Both the position numbers and the translations under genes were made by a program. Below are positions 63,328-64,000 of a DNA stretch of 64,000 bases, piece by piece (within the stretch, counting starts at the first letter, position 1; each line of letters starts with the position of its first letter). Source of the stretch: Virgibacillus salexigens (GTDB lineage: Bacteria > Bacillota > Bacilli > Bacillales > Amphibacillaceae); assembly GCF_014905415.1 (NCBI RefSeq), contig NZ_BNEO01000002.1, positions 1,116,001-1,180,000 on the forward strand. Reading direction: 5' to 3'. The notes under the pieces are model-generated. The model did no database searches and had not been told where the DNA came from. It saw nothing but the letters and a program-made list of their open reading frames with translations.

Positions 63328-63930
63328 ATGGCTCGTTATACTGGATCAGTATGGAAAAAATCACGTCGTCTTGGCATTTCATTAACTGGAACTGGTAAGG
63401 AATTAGATAAGCGTCCTTACGCTCCTGGTCAACATGGACCAAATCAACGCAAGAAAATTTCGGAATATGGCTTACAACTACAAGAGAAGCAAAAACTTCG
63501 CTTCACATATGGTTTAAATGAGCGCCAATTCCGTACATTGTTTGACAAAGCTGGCAAAATGAAAGGTATCCATGGTGAAAACTTCATGTTACTACTTGAT
63601 TCTCGCCTAGATAACCTCGTTTACCGTTTAGGGTTTGCTCGTACACGTAGACAAGCTCGTCAACTAGTGAACCACGGACATATTACTGTTGATGGTGGTC
63701 GCGTTGATATTCCATCTTATTTGGTAAAACCAGGTCAAGTTATCAGCTTACGTGAAAAATCAAAGAATCTTGATATCATTAAAGAAGCAATCGAAGTGAG
63801 TAACTTCGTTCCTGAATATTTATCATTTGATGCAGATAAACTAGAAGGCACGTTCACTCGCTATGCAGAGCGTGAAGAGCTTCCAGCTGAAATTAACGAA
63901 GCGCTTATTGTTGAGTACTACTCTCGCTAA
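63328..63930 (+). CDS. rpsD: 30S ribosomal protein S4
   Basis: Primary 16S rRNA-binding protein needed for 30S assembly and accuracy, 200 aa, equal to B. subtilis S4. It shows [16 protein letters not shown], the S4 RNA-binding domain ([25 protein letters not shown], landmark [11 protein letters not shown], about 90-115) and the [13 protein letters not shown] segment. AAAAAGGAGG precedes the ATG at 63328. It is monocistronic, with its own promoter, regulatory leader and terminator. Confidence 0.98.
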   Translation: MARYTGSVWKKSRRLGISLTGTGKELDKRPYAPGQHGPNQRKKISEYGLQLQEKQKLRFTYGLNERQFRTLFDKAGKMKGIHGENFMLLLDSRLDNLVYRLGFARTRRQARQLVNHGHITVDGGRVDIPSYLVKPGQVISLREKSKNLDIIKEAIEVSNFVPEYLSFDADKLEGTFTRYAEREELPAEINEALIVEYYSR

Positions 63931-63945
63931 AAAGCAGTTAGCAGT

Positions 63946-63987
63946 TAAACCCCAACCCCTTTTCCTAAAGGCTGTTGGGGTTTTTTC
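63946..63987 (+). terminator. Terminator of rpsD
   Basis: 9-bp stem AACCCCAAC/GTTGGGGTT with a 17-nt loop followed by TTTT on the plus strand. Confidence 0.92.
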
Positions 63988-64000
63988 TGACTTAAGCTTT

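Overview
The window is chromosomal DNA of a low-GC, endospore-forming firmicute of the family Bacillaceae. The gene order follows the Bacillus subtilis dnaB/dnaI to rpsD region closely (dnaI, dnaB, nrdR, speD, gapB, coaE, mutM, polA, phoRP, mdh, icd, citZ, ytvI, pyk, pfkA, accAD, ytsJ, dnaE, ytrHI, nrnA, ytoI, ytkL, ald, ackA, ytxK, tpx, ytfJI, nadK2, ytcJ, ssp, thiI, nifZ, ezrA, refZ, ytsP, dgcP, rpsD). Sporulation genes (ytrHI, ytfJ, an alpha/beta SASP with a sigma-G promoter) support this. Protein similarity and the local differences suggest an Oceanobacillus/Virgibacillus-type halotolerant lineage. The genus is an inference; no rRNA is present to test it.

Layout. 1-9830: a bacillibactin-type catecholate siderophore operon, dhbACEBF, on the minus strand. 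It has a sigma-A promoter covered by Fur boxes, and dhbF runs off the left edge in its second module. 9830-10200 holds no recognisable gene. 10200-19550: primosome and replication genes (dnaI, dnaB), nrdR, speD, gapB and the polA-mutM-coaE repair/CoA operon. 19550-22400: phoPR with an upstream MaoC-type gene, from a promoter with a cre-like site. 22400-34800: central carbon metabolism (mdh, icd, citZ, pyk, pfkA, accDA, a FadR/GntR regulator, malic enzyme). 34880-43440: dnaE, sporulation genes ytrHI, nrnA, ytoI and comC. 43690-51230: peptidase, ald, a stress protein, a degenerate MoaB, ackA, ytxK and tpx. 51380-63930: sporulation, NAD kinase, amidohydrolase, SASP, tRNA thiolation pair nifZ-thiI, ezrA, refZ, ytsP, dgcP and rpsD.

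Most transcription runs on the minus strand, in short operons closed by hairpin terminators. Plus-strand islands are ytvI, ytrHI, ytpI, the peptidase, usp, nadK2, ytsP and rpsD.

The most promising undescribed element is the speD leader (about 13943-14053). It has its own promoter, a perfect 8-bp closing stem, an internal multi-helix domain, a competing hairpin, and a C-rich segment exactly complementary to the speD Shine-Dalgarno sequence; this is the architecture of a translational riboswitch. Other points of note: a CTG start codon for comC, a thiol peroxidase without its resolving cysteine, a MoaB homologue without the pterin-binding motif, a PhoR with no extracytoplasmic sensor domain, a cre-like site at the start of the maoC-phoPR transcript, interlocked inverted repeats before nadK2, and a 13-bp perfect dyad before ytvI. 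No CRISPR, tRNA, rRNA, intact insertion sequence or prophage was seen.
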